Assembly: GCA_008933735.1 (NCBI GenBank)
Contig: WBUL01000001.1
Span: 402,057-466,056, forward strand
Direction: 5' to 3'
Source of the DNA: Anaerolineae bacterium
Lineage (GTDB): Bacteria > Chloroflexota > Anaerolineae > Aggregatilineales > J027
Length of the DNA: 64,000 bases
Numbering within the stretch: position 1 is the first letter of the stretch; each line of letters opens with the position of its first letter. Positions 44,796-53,832 of this stretch are shown piece after piece. A program made the translations under genes and the position numbers. The notes beneath the pieces were generated by a model, which worked only from the letters and a program-made list of their open reading frames with translations, had not been told where the DNA came from and ran no database searches.

Positions 44796-47603
44796 ATGAC
44801 TAAACACCCTGTATCTTCACGCAGTCGTCCGACGACTCCGAGCCAGAAAAAGCCAAAATCAACCCGGTCTACGACCACGCAGACCCGAACAACAACACGA
44901 AAAAGCCGCAGTACCAAAGAACCGGAAAAACCAGAAACCGTACTGCCTGCTTTTCTCAAAAGGCTGCTGGAGGACCCGGACGCTATCCGCAATTTGCGTC
45001 GCCATTTGCCTGGTTGGGCGGACGAGTTGCTGGCTGTCATTTTGATTGTGTCTGGCGCGGTGGCGTTTGCCTCGCTCCTGAACGCAGGCGGAGAAGGTGA
45101 ACTCGCCAGTAAGCTGTCCACAGCGCTGAGGCAGGGATTTGGAAACGGTGGTTATCTGGTCTCGCTGGGAGTGCTGGCAGGCGGGTTTATTATTCTGCTG
45201 CCCAAAATTGGTGTGCAGGTAGCGTTTAGTTGGGGAAGGCTCGTATCGCTCGAACTGACCTTTTTGTGCCTCCAGGGTTTACTGCATATCGCTGAATTTG
45301 AAACGGAAAGTCGTGCGCTTGCCCGCGAAGGGCAGGGCGGAGGTTACATTGGCTGGGCAGTAAGTAACCTGCTGGTTGGAGCATTTGGCAGTCAGGTCAG
45401 TCTGATCATTGTATCCATCGGGCTGGTGCTGGGGATGCACTGGCTGCTGAGGATTCGCCGCCAGCACTACCGCCAGATTTTTGTGTGGCTGAGTGAAAGC
45501 ATTCAAAATCTTGCAGCCAAGCTTGACCCCTCCACAAAGTCGGCTGCCGTAGAAAATCAGAACCCTCCCACCCTAGAACTGGCGGCGACACCTGAAAAAC
45601 CTGTTGAGGTTGCCCCGGTCTCATCGCCTGTCCCGCCTGTGGAATCAGGCGAGGAGCAGTCTAAGCAGGACGATGCGCCGTTACCTGGCTTGAACCGCCC
45701 CTCAATTGTGCCACGCCCCAACAACGGTGCAGCCACGCCGCCAACCCGACCGCCTGCGCCGCCAACCTCAAAGCCTGCCCCTATTCGACCACCCGTGATG
45801 CCAGTCGTCCCGGCAATCACCTCCGTAGAGGGGAATGGTAACGACCCTGAAGCACAGAACACTGACGAGGATTTTGTCTCAGAGGAAATCGAGCGTCCTG
45901 AACTGGTTGTCAATGGGCAGGTCATTAACCCGGCCCAGGTGCAGCGAGAACGCCCATCGATTGTGCCACGTGCCCCTGAGCCAGAGAAAAAACCCATCGT
46001 ACTTGGAAAAATGCCTGAACCCAAGCGTGTCCAGGGTGGGCGTGATGGCGACGAGAGAAAACGCTACTTTCGGGTTGAGGATTTTAAGGAACGGGTCAAA
46101 ATCGGCAAACGCGACGATGCCTTGCCGCCCCTGGAACTTCTGGGCCAATACGACTTGTTCAGACCAGACGAGGAAGAAATCAATCGCAATGCGTCCATCA
46201 TCGAAAATACGCTGCTGGAATTTGACATCGACGCGGACGTGATTGATGTCAAGGTCGGCCCAGTAGTTACCCAGTACGCGGTTTCCCCTGTAAAAGAGAT
46301 TCTTAACCCAGAAACCAATGATCGGGAAATCAAGCGGGTGCGCGTTGACCGAATCACCAATTTGCAGGGAGACCTTGCGCTAGCACTGTCGGCAAAGACG
46401 CTGCGTATTGAAGCGCCCGTCCCCGGTCACTCCTACGTTGGCATCGAAGTGCCCAACAAGAACCCCAGCACTGTTGGCTTGCGTTCGCTTCTGGAAGCGG
46501 AACTCTTTTATAACAAACACAAGAATCCGCTGTGCATTCCTTTAGGACGGGATGTTTCCGGAGAGCCAGTCATTATGGATCTGGCATCACTTCCCCATTT
46601 GTTAATCGCCGGGACCACAGGATCAGGAAAATCTGTGTGTCTGACATCGATCATCACCTCGCTGGTCATGAACAATACACCCGCGCTGGTCCGAATGGTC
46701 ATGCTTGACCCCAAGCGTGTTGAACTTACTCGCTTTAACGGCCTGCCTCATTTGTTAGGCCCTGTTGAAACTGAAGCGGAACGGATTATCGGCGTGCTCC
46801 GCTGGACAGCCCGCGAAATGGATCGGCGGTATAAGCTGTTGGAACTCGAAAATGCCCGCAATATCGAATCGTACAACGCCACCTTAGGACGCCGCCGCAA
46901 GGAAGAACACCTGCCCTACATCGTCCTGTTTTTTGATGAAATCGGCGATTTGATGATGTCTCACCCGGATGAAACTGAAACGACAGTCACCCGCCTGGCC
47001 CAAAAAGCACGGGCGGCGGGGATTCACCTGGTGATTGCAACCCAGCGACCCAGCGTCGATATTTTGACCGGATTAATTAAAGCCAACTTCCCTGGGCGCA
47101 TTTCTTTTGCAGTCGCCAGTGGCACAGACTCACGGGTTATTCTGGATTATACAGGCGCGGAAACGCTGTTGGGGCGCGGCGACATGTTGTACCTGGCACC
47201 AGATGCGGCTGGCCCGAAGCGTATCCAGGGCTGTTACATCTCGGATGAAGAATTGGAGGAAACCGTCCGCTACTGGCAAAATTGGCATCAGGAACAGATC
47301 GCGGAAGGGGATATGGAGATCGAACGTGTTGCCCCCTGGGAGCGCGGGATTACCCGGCTGGAAGCCCTTTCCGAACATGATCCGATGCTGGAAGAAGCCA
47401 TTACGCTTGTGTGTGAAGCCAAGGAAGCCTCCACATCTCTTATTCAGCGCCGTCTGGGTATTGGTTATCCTCGCGCTGCCCGTTTGATGGATTTATTATA
47501 CGAACTTGGTATTATAGGGCCACCTAAGGCTGGTGGGCGTGCCAGAGAAGTCAAGGTCAAAAATTATAAAGAAGCCCTGCAAATGATTAAGCGCAACCGT
47601 TAG
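44796..47603 (+). CDS. ftsK: FtsK/SpoIIIE DNA translocase
   Basis: The 935-residue product has a basic Ser/Thr-rich N-terminus, four membrane segments (about 80-215) and a Pro-rich linker of about 200 residues. The motor domain carries Walker A GTTGSGKSV near residue 606 and Walker B VLFFDEIGDLM near 712. The C-terminal gamma winged helix (STSLIQRRLGIGYPRAARLMD) recognises orienting DNA sequences in the family. It moves chromosomal DNA through the closing septum. A LexA-box-like palindrome upstream hints at damage-linked control. Confidence 0.95.
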   Translation: MTKHPVSSRSRPTTPSQKKPKSTRSTTTQTRTTTRKSRSTKEPEKPETVLPAFLKRLLEDPDAIRNLRRHLPGWADELLAVILIVSGAVAFASLLNAGGEGELASKLSTALRQGFGNGGYLVSLGVLAGGFIILLPKIGVQVAFSWGRLVSLELTFLCLQGLLHIAEFETESRALAREGQGGGYIGWAVSNLLVGAFGSQVSLIIVSIGLVLGMHWLLRIRRQHYRQIFVWLSESIQNLAAKLDPSTKSAAVENQNPPTLELAATPEKPVEVAPVSSPVPPVESGEEQSKQDDAPLPGLNRPSIVPRPNNGAATPPTRPPAPPTSKPAPIRPPVMPVVPAITSVEGNGNDPEAQNTDEDFVSEEIERPELVVNGQVINPAQVQRERPSIVPRAPEPEKKPIVLGKMPEPKRVQGGRDGDERKRYFRVEDFKERVKIGKRDDALPPLELLGQYDLFRPDEEEINRNASIIENTLLEFDIDADVIDVKVGPVVTQYAVSPVKEILNPETNDREIKRVRVDRITNLQGDLALALSAKTLRIEAPVPGHSYVGIEVPNKNPSTVGLRSLLEAELFYNKHKNPLCIPLGRDVSGEPVIMDLASLPHLLIAGTTGSGKSVCLTSIITSLVMNNTPALVRMVMLDPKRVELTRFNGLPHLLGPVETEAERIIGVLRWTAREMDRRYKLLELENARNIESYNATLGRRRKEEHLPYIVLFFDEIGDLMMSHPDETETTVTRLAQKARAAGIHLVIATQRPSVDILTGLIKANFPGRISFAVASGTDSRVILDYTGAETLLGRGDMLYLAPDAAGPKRIQGCYISDEELEETVRYWQNWHQEQIAEGDMEIERVAPWERGITRLEALSEHDPMLEEAITLVCEAKEASTSLIQRRLGIGYPRAARLMDLLYELGIIGPPKAGGRAREVKVKNYKEALQMIKRNR

Positions 47604-47613
47604 GGAGTCAACC

Positions 47614-50139
47614 ATGCGAGACGAGGACATCGTTAAAGTTATCCGTGCGGGGGAAAACAAAAGTCCGGAAGTAGCGGCTTATGAAAAAGAAGTCGTTGCA
47701 CAGCACAAAAAATTTGCGGACCAGGTCCCTAAATCGGGTACGGAACAGTCTCCGGGGGGTGTTAAAAAGGTAGACAAAACCGAGCGCGGCGCGGTGCTTC
47801 ATATGGAAAATGGTCTCATACACCTGACTTATCTCATGCCAGACTTGCTTGAGGTTCGCGTTTGTAAAGACGACCTGGCCGGAAAACCTTTCAGTTACGC
47901 CGTCGAAAAATACGATTGGGCGCCTGTTGAACCCACAGTGATTGAAGACAGGCAGGCGGTCGTGGTGGGCGCTGGCTTATTTGCCTGTAATGTTAACCGG
48001 GGTACCGGACAATTCAGTATCTATGCACCAGATGGCATTCCCCTGATCACAAATACTGAAGAAGGCTTTCAGTGGCTGGGAGATGGTGTCAAATGGTCAC
48101 GCCAGCTTCTTGAGGATGAATGGTGTTATGGGTTGGGGCAGCGTGCTGACCATTTGAACCTGCGGGGAAATCGCTATAACCTGCGTAACGCCGACCCCTT
48201 CCTCTACAAACGCGGTGACGACCCCTGTTACTACAGCATCCCGTTTTATTTTGGTTTTCAAAGCAAATATGCCCTCGGTATTTTCTGGGATAATCCAGCG
48301 AAGGGCTTTGTGGATTTAGGAAAAACCCAAACTGAATGTATGAGTTTTGAGGCGGTTGGCGGCGAAATTCGCTTCTATTTTATGGCCTCGCTCCTTCCGG
48401 AAACTATTTTAGACCGCTATACGACGCTCACTGGACACCCGTATATGCCGCCCATCTGGGCGCTGGGTTATCACCAGTCACGCTGGGGATATGAAAGTGC
48501 TGCCCGCTTTCGTGAATTAGCCAGCGAATTCCGGCGGCGCAAAATCCCATGTGATGTCCTTCATTATGATATTGACTATATGAATGGGTATCGCTGTTTT
48601 ACCTGGGATGAGAAAAACTTTGCCGATTTGCCCACGCTGGTCAAAGAACTGCGCGGCAGAGGTTTCAAATCAGTTGCAATCCTCGACCCCGGAATCAAGG
48701 TAGACCCGCAGTATGAAATCTACAAGGATGGCAAGGAAAAAGGCATTTTTTTGACCTATCCGGATGGCACGCCGTATACAGGTGTGGTCTGGCCGGGAAC
48801 GTGTGAATTCCCTGACTTTTCTGCCGCCGAAGGTCGTGCGTGGTGGGCGGAAAAAGTTGCTGAGTTTGTCAAAAAGACCGGCTTTGCAGGTGTCTGGAAC
48901 GACATGAACGAGCCAACGGTCTTCCTGAAGAATGGCCCGGATACGTTCCCGGATTACATCATATATCACGGCGAAAACGGCCTATCGTTTTCTCATGCCG
49001 AGGGCGGCAATAACCTGTACGGGATGCAGATGGCACGGGCAACCCAGGCCGGTTTAGAGCTTGGCATTCCCAATGAACGTCCCTTTACCTTTACAAGGAC
49101 AGGTTTCGCGGGTGTTCAACGATATGCGTCCTCGTGGACAGGCGACAATCTCTCCACCTGGGATCATTTGCGGTTGAGCATCAGTATGTTACTGAATCTT
49201 GGCCTGTCGGGAATTCCTTTTTCCGGACCGGATGTGGGCGGGTTCGGAGATACCCCTGACGGAGAATTGTATACACGCTGGGTGCAGCTTGGCAGTATGC
49301 TGCCATTTTTCCGTACCCACAGCACAAAAGAGAGCGCTGACCAGGAACCCTGGAGTTTTGGCCCTCAGTATGAGGCCATTGTCCGGCGCTACATTGAACT
49401 CCGCTACCAACTGCTCCCCTATTTTTACTCGGTGATGGCGATAGCAAACCAGAAAGGGCTGCCGTTTATCCGGCCAGGCTTTTTTCATGACCACAGCGAT
49501 CCCTATCTCCGCGCCCAGGACGACGCCTTCCTCGTAGGGGACAGTCTGTTTGTCGCGCCTATTTTAGAGGCAGGCTCAACTAAACGCATTGTTTATCTGC
49601 CGCGCGGGGCATGGTATAACTACTGGACAAACAAACTGATCGACGGCGCACGTCACATTGAGGTGGACGGGCCATTAGATACCATGCCAATCTTTGTTCG
49701 TGCCGGACATACCCTTCCCCAGTGGCCTGTACAGCAATATGTGGGTGAGAAAAAACTCTCCCAGATCACGCTCCGGGTTTATGCCGGGCCAGGAGAAACC
49801 ACTCTGTACGAAGATGCCGGAGCAGGGAATCAATACCTGGAGGGTGAATATCGTTATTCTTATTTCACCTGCGGCTTCTTACCCGGCGGGCGGTTTGGGA
49901 TTAGCTGGCGCACTGCTGGACGTTACAAACCACCCTATGAAGCCGTGCGGGTGCGGATCGTGGGTATCCCCGGCGAACCCAACGATATTTTGATTGATGA
50001 TAAACCTGCGCCCGTCTGGTTCTTTGAACATGGCGTGCTGGAAGTTCTGAGCGCACCGTTCCGAGAACTTGCCCTGGTGGGACGCCGTGCGGATAGCTCT
50101 GCGTCTGCACAGACTGCTGTTCGCCGCCCCAAAGGGTAA
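47614..50139 (+). CDS. Glycoside hydrolase family 31 (alpha-glucosidase-like)
   Basis: The 841-residue product has the GH31 catalytic barrel with the nucleophile motif WNDMNEP near residue 428, the acid/base Asp in SWTGDNLSTW near residue 510, and GIPFSGPDVGGF. There is no signal peptide, so it is probably cytoplasmic and acts on imported maltooligosaccharides or isomaltose-type sugars. The first 60 residues are hydrophilic and are not part of the usual fold. A good ribosome-binding site (gggag) supports this ATG. It begins 10 bases after ftsK, but the functional link is unclear. Confidence 0.93.
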   Translation: MRDEDIVKVIRAGENKSPEVAAYEKEVVAQHKKFADQVPKSGTEQSPGGVKKVDKTERGAVLHMENGLIHLTYLMPDLLEVRVCKDDLAGKPFSYAVEKYDWAPVEPTVIEDRQAVVVGAGLFACNVNRGTGQFSIYAPDGIPLITNTEEGFQWLGDGVKWSRQLLEDEWCYGLGQRADHLNLRGNRYNLRNADPFLYKRGDDPCYYSIPFYFGFQSKYALGIFWDNPAKGFVDLGKTQTECMSFEAVGGEIRFYFMASLLPETILDRYTTLTGHPYMPPIWALGYHQSRWGYESAARFRELASEFRRRKIPCDVLHYDIDYMNGYRCFTWDEKNFADLPTLVKELRGRGFKSVAILDPGIKVDPQYEIYKDGKEKGIFLTYPDGTPYTGVVWPGTCEFPDFSAAEGRAWWAEKVAEFVKKTGFAGVWNDMNEPTVFLKNGPDTFPDYIIYHGENGLSFSHAEGGNNLYGMQMARATQAGLELGIPNERPFTFTRTGFAGVQRYASSWTGDNLSTWDHLRLSISMLLNLGLSGIPFSGPDVGGFGDTPDGELYTRWVQLGSMLPFFRTHSTKESADQEPWSFGPQYEAIVRRYIELRYQLLPYFYSVMAIANQKGLPFIRPGFFHDHSDPYLRAQDDAFLVGDSLFVAPILEAGSTKRIVYLPRGAWYNYWTNKLIDGARHIEVDGPLDTMPIFVRAGHTLPQWPVQQYVGEKKLSQITLRVYAGPGETTLYEDAGAGNQYLEGEYRYSYFTCGFLPGGRFGISWRTAGRYKPPYEAVRVRIVGIPGEPNDILIDDKPAPVWFFEHGVLEVLSAPFRELALVGRRADSSASAQTAVRRPKG

Positions 50140-50152
50140 ATCGGGCAGAAGG

Positions 50153-50524
50153 CTAATCCAGATTCGCAGCTTTTAGGATCGACTTCACGTCTTCTGGCGT
50201 TGGCTGCCAGAGGTACACTAACAGCGGGAATTCGTCGTTTTCATCAAATTGAATGCCCTCGTCCTTCAGCCGGGCAATTTGCTCATCCCGGCTGTAGGCA
50301 AAAGAGCGGATGCTGACCTTGCCCATAACACCGCGTTTGCCTACTACGCGATGCCAGGCAACATCTGTCCCATATTTGAGAGTCCGCAGGGCATATCCCA
50401 CTGCTCGTGCTGCTCTTGGCGCACCTAACAACTCTGCCAGATAACCATAACTGACTACCTTCCCTTCAGGGACAGCACGGGTCAGGGCAATGACTTTTTC
50501 GTAAAAATTAACCTCGCCGCTCAC
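50153..50524 (-). CDS. Alkyltransferase-like (MGMT-family) DNA-binding protein
   Basis: The 123-residue product matches the DNA-binding half of O6-alkylguanine transferases: VPEGKVVSYGYLAELLG and RAVGYALRTL. The active-site PCHR is replaced by AWHR, so the alkyl-accepting Cys is missing. This is the mark of ATL proteins, which bind alkylated DNA and flag it for nucleotide excision repair. The GTG start lies inside the end of the upstream thioredoxin-like gene. Confidence 0.9.
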   Translation of the reverse strand: MSGEVNFYEKVIALTRAVPEGKVVSYGYLAELLGAPRAARAVGYALRTLKYGTDVAWHRVVGKRGVMGKVSIRSFAYSRDEQIARLKDEGIQFDENDEFPLLVYLWQPTPEDVKSILKAANLD

Positions 50525-51215
50525 GGGGGGGCAGTCCTATTTTTTGCAGTTGTAAATCCAGATTATACGCATCAATAGGGCCAATGACGACCTCAGAAAT
50601 GATACCCTCAGACGTAATAAAAATCGTGGTCGGCACGACAGCCCCATTAAAATACGTGGTGAAAAATTCGGCGTTGGCATCGATCACCACAGGGAATTGA
50701 ATCTCCAACTGTTCCGCGATGATCCGGGTTTCATCAGAAAAATCAGCGATGTTAACACCGATGACCACCAGACTGTTCTCCCCATGATAGGCATAAAACT
50801 CTTGCAGAAGCGGAAATTCAAAAAAACATGAACCACAACCGACTGACCAGAAATTCAAGACCAGCGGTTTGCCAATTTCCGAGAGGTTAATCACGTTTCC
50901 TTCAATATCAGTCAGGGTTAAATCAGGCAGGTGTGCGCCTTCAGCCATCGGCGTTATCTGTGCAGGATTAATTTCCGGACTGATCCGGCTGACGACGACC
51001 CGGCGCGGGGTAGGAATGGGTGTACGAGATGGAAAAGGCGTTGGCGTTGGGGTCAGGGTGACCACCGGGGTAGAGGTCGGCGGTTGGGTGGTGGAAATCG
51101 CGCCGACCAGAGTCAACTGCGGCGGCTCTGTCGGCGAATTTGTATTGCAGGCCGCCAGCAGCAGACTAATCAACCCGACGAGGCACTTCGTGATGTTCGC
51201 GGCAGCGCGGTTCAT
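50508..51215 (-). CDS. TlpA-like redoxin lipoprotein
   Basis: I chose the ATG at 51215 because it gives a lipoprotein signal ([10 protein letters not shown]... with lipobox LLLAAC, Cys23). A start at 51272 would add 19 residues that do not fit a signal. After a Thr/Pro-rich linker, the 235-residue product has a redoxin domain with the active site [12 protein letters not shown] and the cis-Pro VPTTIFI. It is an external thiol-disulfide protein. It overlaps the 3' end of tdk by 50 bases and the start of the ATL gene by 17. Confidence 0.88.
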   Translation of the reverse strand: MNRAAANITKCLVGLISLLLAACNTNSPTEPPQLTLVGAISTTQPPTSTPVVTLTPTPTPFPSRTPIPTPRRVVVSRISPEINPAQITPMAEGAHLPDLTLTDIEGNVINLSEIGKPLVLNFWSVGCGSCFFEFPLLQEFYAYHGENSLVVIGVNIADFSDETRIIAEQLEIQFPVVIDANAEFFTTYFNGAVVPTTIFITSEGIISEVVIGPIDAYNLDLQLQKIGLPPRERRG

Positions 51216-51744
51216 AGGCTTCGGAGGCTCCAACCAGAATAATCGGATCGTCATAGTATGCAGGGTGTCCATTGACTAGACGCTGTGTGCGGCACGCTTC
51301 TTCCCCGCACACCATACAAATGGCATGGAGCTTATCCACGTATTCGGCGCGGCAAATGAGCTGCGGCATTGGCCCAAACGGTTCACCGCGAAAATCCAGG
51401 TCAAGCCCGGCAACAATCACACGCAGACCACGATCTGCCAGTTCTTCTGCCCATCGAACAATATCCTCATCAAAAAACTGGACTTCATCTATCCCCACGA
51501 CGGTAACACCCTCTTGAAGCAGGGCTGGAATATCAGCAGCGTTTTCAACAGGGACAGCCTCAAAATCTAACCCATTATGCGAGGCCACCTTACTGACAGA
51601 ATAACGGTCATCTATTTTAGGTTTAAAAACCTGAACTTTCTGCTGGGCAATTTTAGCGCGGCGCAGACGGCGAATAAGCTCTTCCGTTTTGCCGCTGAAC
51701 ATGCTTCCGCAAATCAGTTCAATGCGTCCGGCATGATGTTTCAA
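51166..51744 (-). CDS. tdk: Thymidine kinase
   Basis: The 192-residue product is a type II thymidine kinase: P-loop [12 protein letters not shown], the magnesium-binding [13 protein letters not shown], the lid region and zinc-binding Cys pairs ([13 protein letters not shown]). It salvages thymidine to dTMP. The TTG start is supported by AAGGAG 8 bases upstream. A terminator-like hairpin lies directly before that site. Confidence 0.95.
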   Translation of the reverse strand: MKHHAGRIELICGSMFSGKTEELIRRLRRAKIAQQKVQVFKPKIDDRYSVSKVASHNGLDFEAVPVENAADIPALLQEGVTVVGIDEVQFFDEDIVRWAEELADRGLRVIVAGLDLDFRGEPFGPMPQLICRAEYVDKLHAICMVCGEEACRTQRLVNGHPAYYDDPIILVGASEAYEPRCREHHEVPRRVD

Positions 51745-51764
51745 GACAGGGACTCCTTGTAAAC

Positions 51765-51791
51765 AAAAACGGCGGAATTTTTCATTCCGCC
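51765..51791 (-). terminator. Rho-independent terminator between the L31 gene and tdk
   Basis: A perfect 8-bp stem (51771-51778 with 51784-51791, 5-base loop) is followed on the minus strand by G and five T. The T-run ends 20 bases before the tdk start codon. Confidence 0.85.
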
Positions 51792-51814
51792 ATTCATTCC
51801 ATATTGACTTGAGA

Positions 51815-52282
51815 TTAGGAATTCGCTTCGGCTATCTGATACCCGCGTTCGGCAATACGACGCTTGGCATCGGCCAGCACCTTCACGCCAATACCTGGAA
51901 TTGCGAGTACGGCTTCGTCGCCTTCTTCATCAAGTTTACGAATCAGATCACTGATCAGACGAATGCCGGCTTCATTCAGGATAGTAATATAGCGTTTGCC
52001 GAGTTCCAATTCTTCCAACGGAATATCAGCATTGATAATCGCCTGTTCCTTCGCCTGACGTTCTGCCTTGCGTTCGTCACGCACCCGCAGGCGTTTCATA
52101 AAGCGGTCAACCTGACCTTCGGTATCTACGATACGCTGCTCACCCGTATAGAAGGGATGACAGTTAGAGCAAACATCCACGCGCAGGTTTTTTACGGTTG
52201 CGCCGGTGTGCCACTGGGTTCCACAGGCCGAACAGGTAATCACAGCGTCTGGATACCAGGTGGGATGAATATCTTTTTTCAC
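51815..52282 (-). CDS. rpmE: Ribosomal protein L31 with alpha-CTD-like C-terminal extension
   Basis: The first 65 residues are a zinc-type L31: [21 protein letters not shown], with a second CSNC pair. The usual length is about 70 residues; this protein has 155. The extra half (about 90-150) reads [20 protein letters not shown] and [20 protein letters not shown], which resembles the helix-hairpin-helix C-terminal domain of the RNA polymerase alpha subunit. The start is GTG. It follows the L27 gene and is followed by a strong terminator. Confidence 0.92.
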   Translation of the reverse strand: MKKDIHPTWYPDAVITCSACGTQWHTGATVKNLRVDVCSNCHPFYTGEQRIVDTEGQVDRFMKRLRVRDERKAERQAKEQAIINADIPLEELELGKRYITILNEAGIRLISDLIRKLDEEGDEAVLAIPGIGVKVLADAKRRIAERGYQIAEANS

Positions 52283-52297
52283 GGCTGATGACCTTAC

Positions 52298-52570
52298 CTA
52301 GCTCTGAACCGTTTCTTGGACGGGTTCAACACTAATATACTTACGACCATCGCGCTTCATATGGAATTTCACCACCCCTTCGGCAGTCGCATAAATCGTA
52401 TGATCTTTGCCAAGACCTACATTCAGACCGGGGTGGAAGCGCGTGCCACGCTGACGAATGATAATATTGCCGGGGATGACGTACTGTCCGCCGAATTTCT
52501 TTACCCCCAGACGTTTGCTGTGGCTGTCACGCCCATTACGACTGGAGCCACCACCTTTTTTATGTGCCAT
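52298..52570 (-). CDS. rpmA: Ribosomal protein L27
   Basis: The 90-residue product has the classic N-terminus [16 protein letters not shown] and the conserved [17 protein letters not shown]. It contacts the peptidyl transferase centre. It lies between the genes for L21 and L31, the common order for L21-L27. Confidence 0.97.
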   Translation of the reverse strand: MAHKKGGGSSRNGRDSHSKRLGVKKFGGQYVIPGNIIIRQRGTRFHPGLNVGLGKDHTIYATAEGVVKFHMKRDGRKYISVEPVQETVQS

Positions 52571-52581
52571 CGTCCAACTCC

Positions 52582-52896
52582 TTAGACTGTAATTTTATCA
52601 ATCCGCAAGCGAGTGTAGTGCTGACGATGCCCACGGCGCAAACGATACCGTTCTTTGGGGATGTACTTCCACACTCGAATTTTTCTGGCACGGTACTGAG
52701 AAACACACGTCGCCGTGACCTTTGCACCCTTAACCAGGGGCTTGCCAATCGTCGGGTCACCACTATCCGGCACGACGAGCAGCACTTCTTCTAGCTCAAT
52801 TTGCTTACCTTCTTCAACCGGAAGACGCTCCACATCAACAACGGCGCCTTCCTCCACGCGGTACTGGTGCCCGCCTGAGCGTATAACAGCGTACAT
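52582..52896 (-). CDS. rplU: Ribosomal protein L21
   Basis: The ATG at 52896 gives the normal 104-residue L21 ([17 protein letters not shown], with [18 protein letters not shown]). A longer frame to 52956 is not needed. It is the first gene of the L21-L27-L31 group; transcription must begin in the 75 bases after the upstream terminator or by read-through. Confidence 0.96.
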   Translation of the reverse strand: MYAVIRSGGHQYRVEEGAVVDVERLPVEEGKQIELEEVLLVVPDSGDPTIGKPLVKGAKVTATCVSQYRARKIRVWKYIPKERYRLRRGHRQHYTRLRIDKITV

Positions 52897-52973
52897 GAAA
52901 ATTGTCTCCAACTCTCTCTTTTCACCGAAGATAATAGCCGTACCACGACATCTCAACGGGGAAAATTGGCGCG

Positions 52974-52999
52974 AAAAACTCCGACCTGCTTGGCGGAGT
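52974..52999 (-). terminator. Rho-independent terminator after the LiaF-like gene
   Basis: On the minus strand a 6-bp stem ACTCCG/CGGAGT (outer pairs 52978 and 52999, extended by two CC/GG pairs) is followed by five T. It ends the sigma factor/LiaF-like transcript 77 bases before the L21 start. Confidence 0.65.
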
Positions 53000-53045
53000 C
53001 TGGTTGGAATTATACCTGTTGCAACAACCGAGGGTCAATGGTCGC

Positions 53046-53828
53046 TTATTCGCCCACTGTCAGAAGAATATTCCCAAAAGTTGCCGCCACTGTAACCTGA
53101 ACAGCAGGCAGCTCCGGGTCATATTCGCGGGTGGCATAAAACTTGCCCGTGGTGTCGGCTTTCAGGTTCGAGACAATCACCTTTGAAAACGGGCTGGTTT
53201 CTGTTCGGACAATGGCCGGAACACCGGTTGGAACCGTCACCTGGATTTCGCCAAAGGTCGAACGAATATAAATTGGGCCAGCTTCCCGATCCGGGCAGAT
53301 CACCTTGATATTCCCTATTCCGGTTGCAAGATGGGCTCGTTCCAGCTGCAAACCACGCAGATCCGCCTGGAGCTCTCCCAGGTGGGCACTTATGAGCAGC
53401 TTCCAGGGAATATCCTGCGCCAGGGAAACATCCCAATCCGCCAGGGAAAACAACCAGGTTTCTCCACGCTGCATGACGAGCGTTGCGTGATTGTTCCGCA
53501 CCGTCAGGCGCGGACGGGAGCGGGCAGTATATTGGCCCGAAATCAGACGCCCAACCCGTTGCAGGCTTTTCAGGCGGACATCAATTTCCGCGCTGTTAAT
53601 TTCCAATGAAGCCGATTCCACACTGCCACGTGTGATGCCGAAGGTCTGCGCCTGCCAGCTTGGAGCCAAATCACCCCTAATCAAAACCTGCACACCCAGC
53701 AGGACAAAGATAATCGGCCAGAAGCGAGTAAGGTCTGCATCAATCAGAAAAAAGTTATTGAGAAGGAGTATCCCACCGATGATGATGACTACCAGTGGGA
53801 TGAAAAACGGACTGCGCTGGGAACGCAC
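53046..53828 (-). CDS. LiaF-like/toastrack membrane protein
   Basis: The start is set at the GTG at 53828, which has GGAGG 9 bases upstream and lies four bases after the sigma factor stop; a longer frame to 53867 has no such site. The 260-residue product has two short membrane segments near the N-terminus (FFIPLVVIIIGGILLL and FWPIIFVLLGVQVL). A beta-helical adhesin-like region follows with SASLEINSAEID and THLATG-like repeats. This plan matches LiaF/DUF5668-type envelope stress proteins. It is likely to be translationally coupled to the sigma factor. Confidence 0.85.
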   Translation of the reverse strand: MRSQRSPFFIPLVVIIIGGILLLNNFFLIDADLTRFWPIIFVLLGVQVLIRGDLAPSWQAQTFGITRGSVESASLEINSAEIDVRLKSLQRVGRLISGQYTARSRPRLTVRNNHATLVMQRGETWLFSLADWDVSLAQDIPWKLLISAHLGELQADLRGLQLERAHLATGIGNIKVICPDREAGPIYIRSTFGEIQVTVPTGVPAIVRTETSPFSKVIVSNLKADTTGKFYATREYDPELPAVQVTVAATFGNILLTVGE

Positions 53829-53832
53829 GAGG

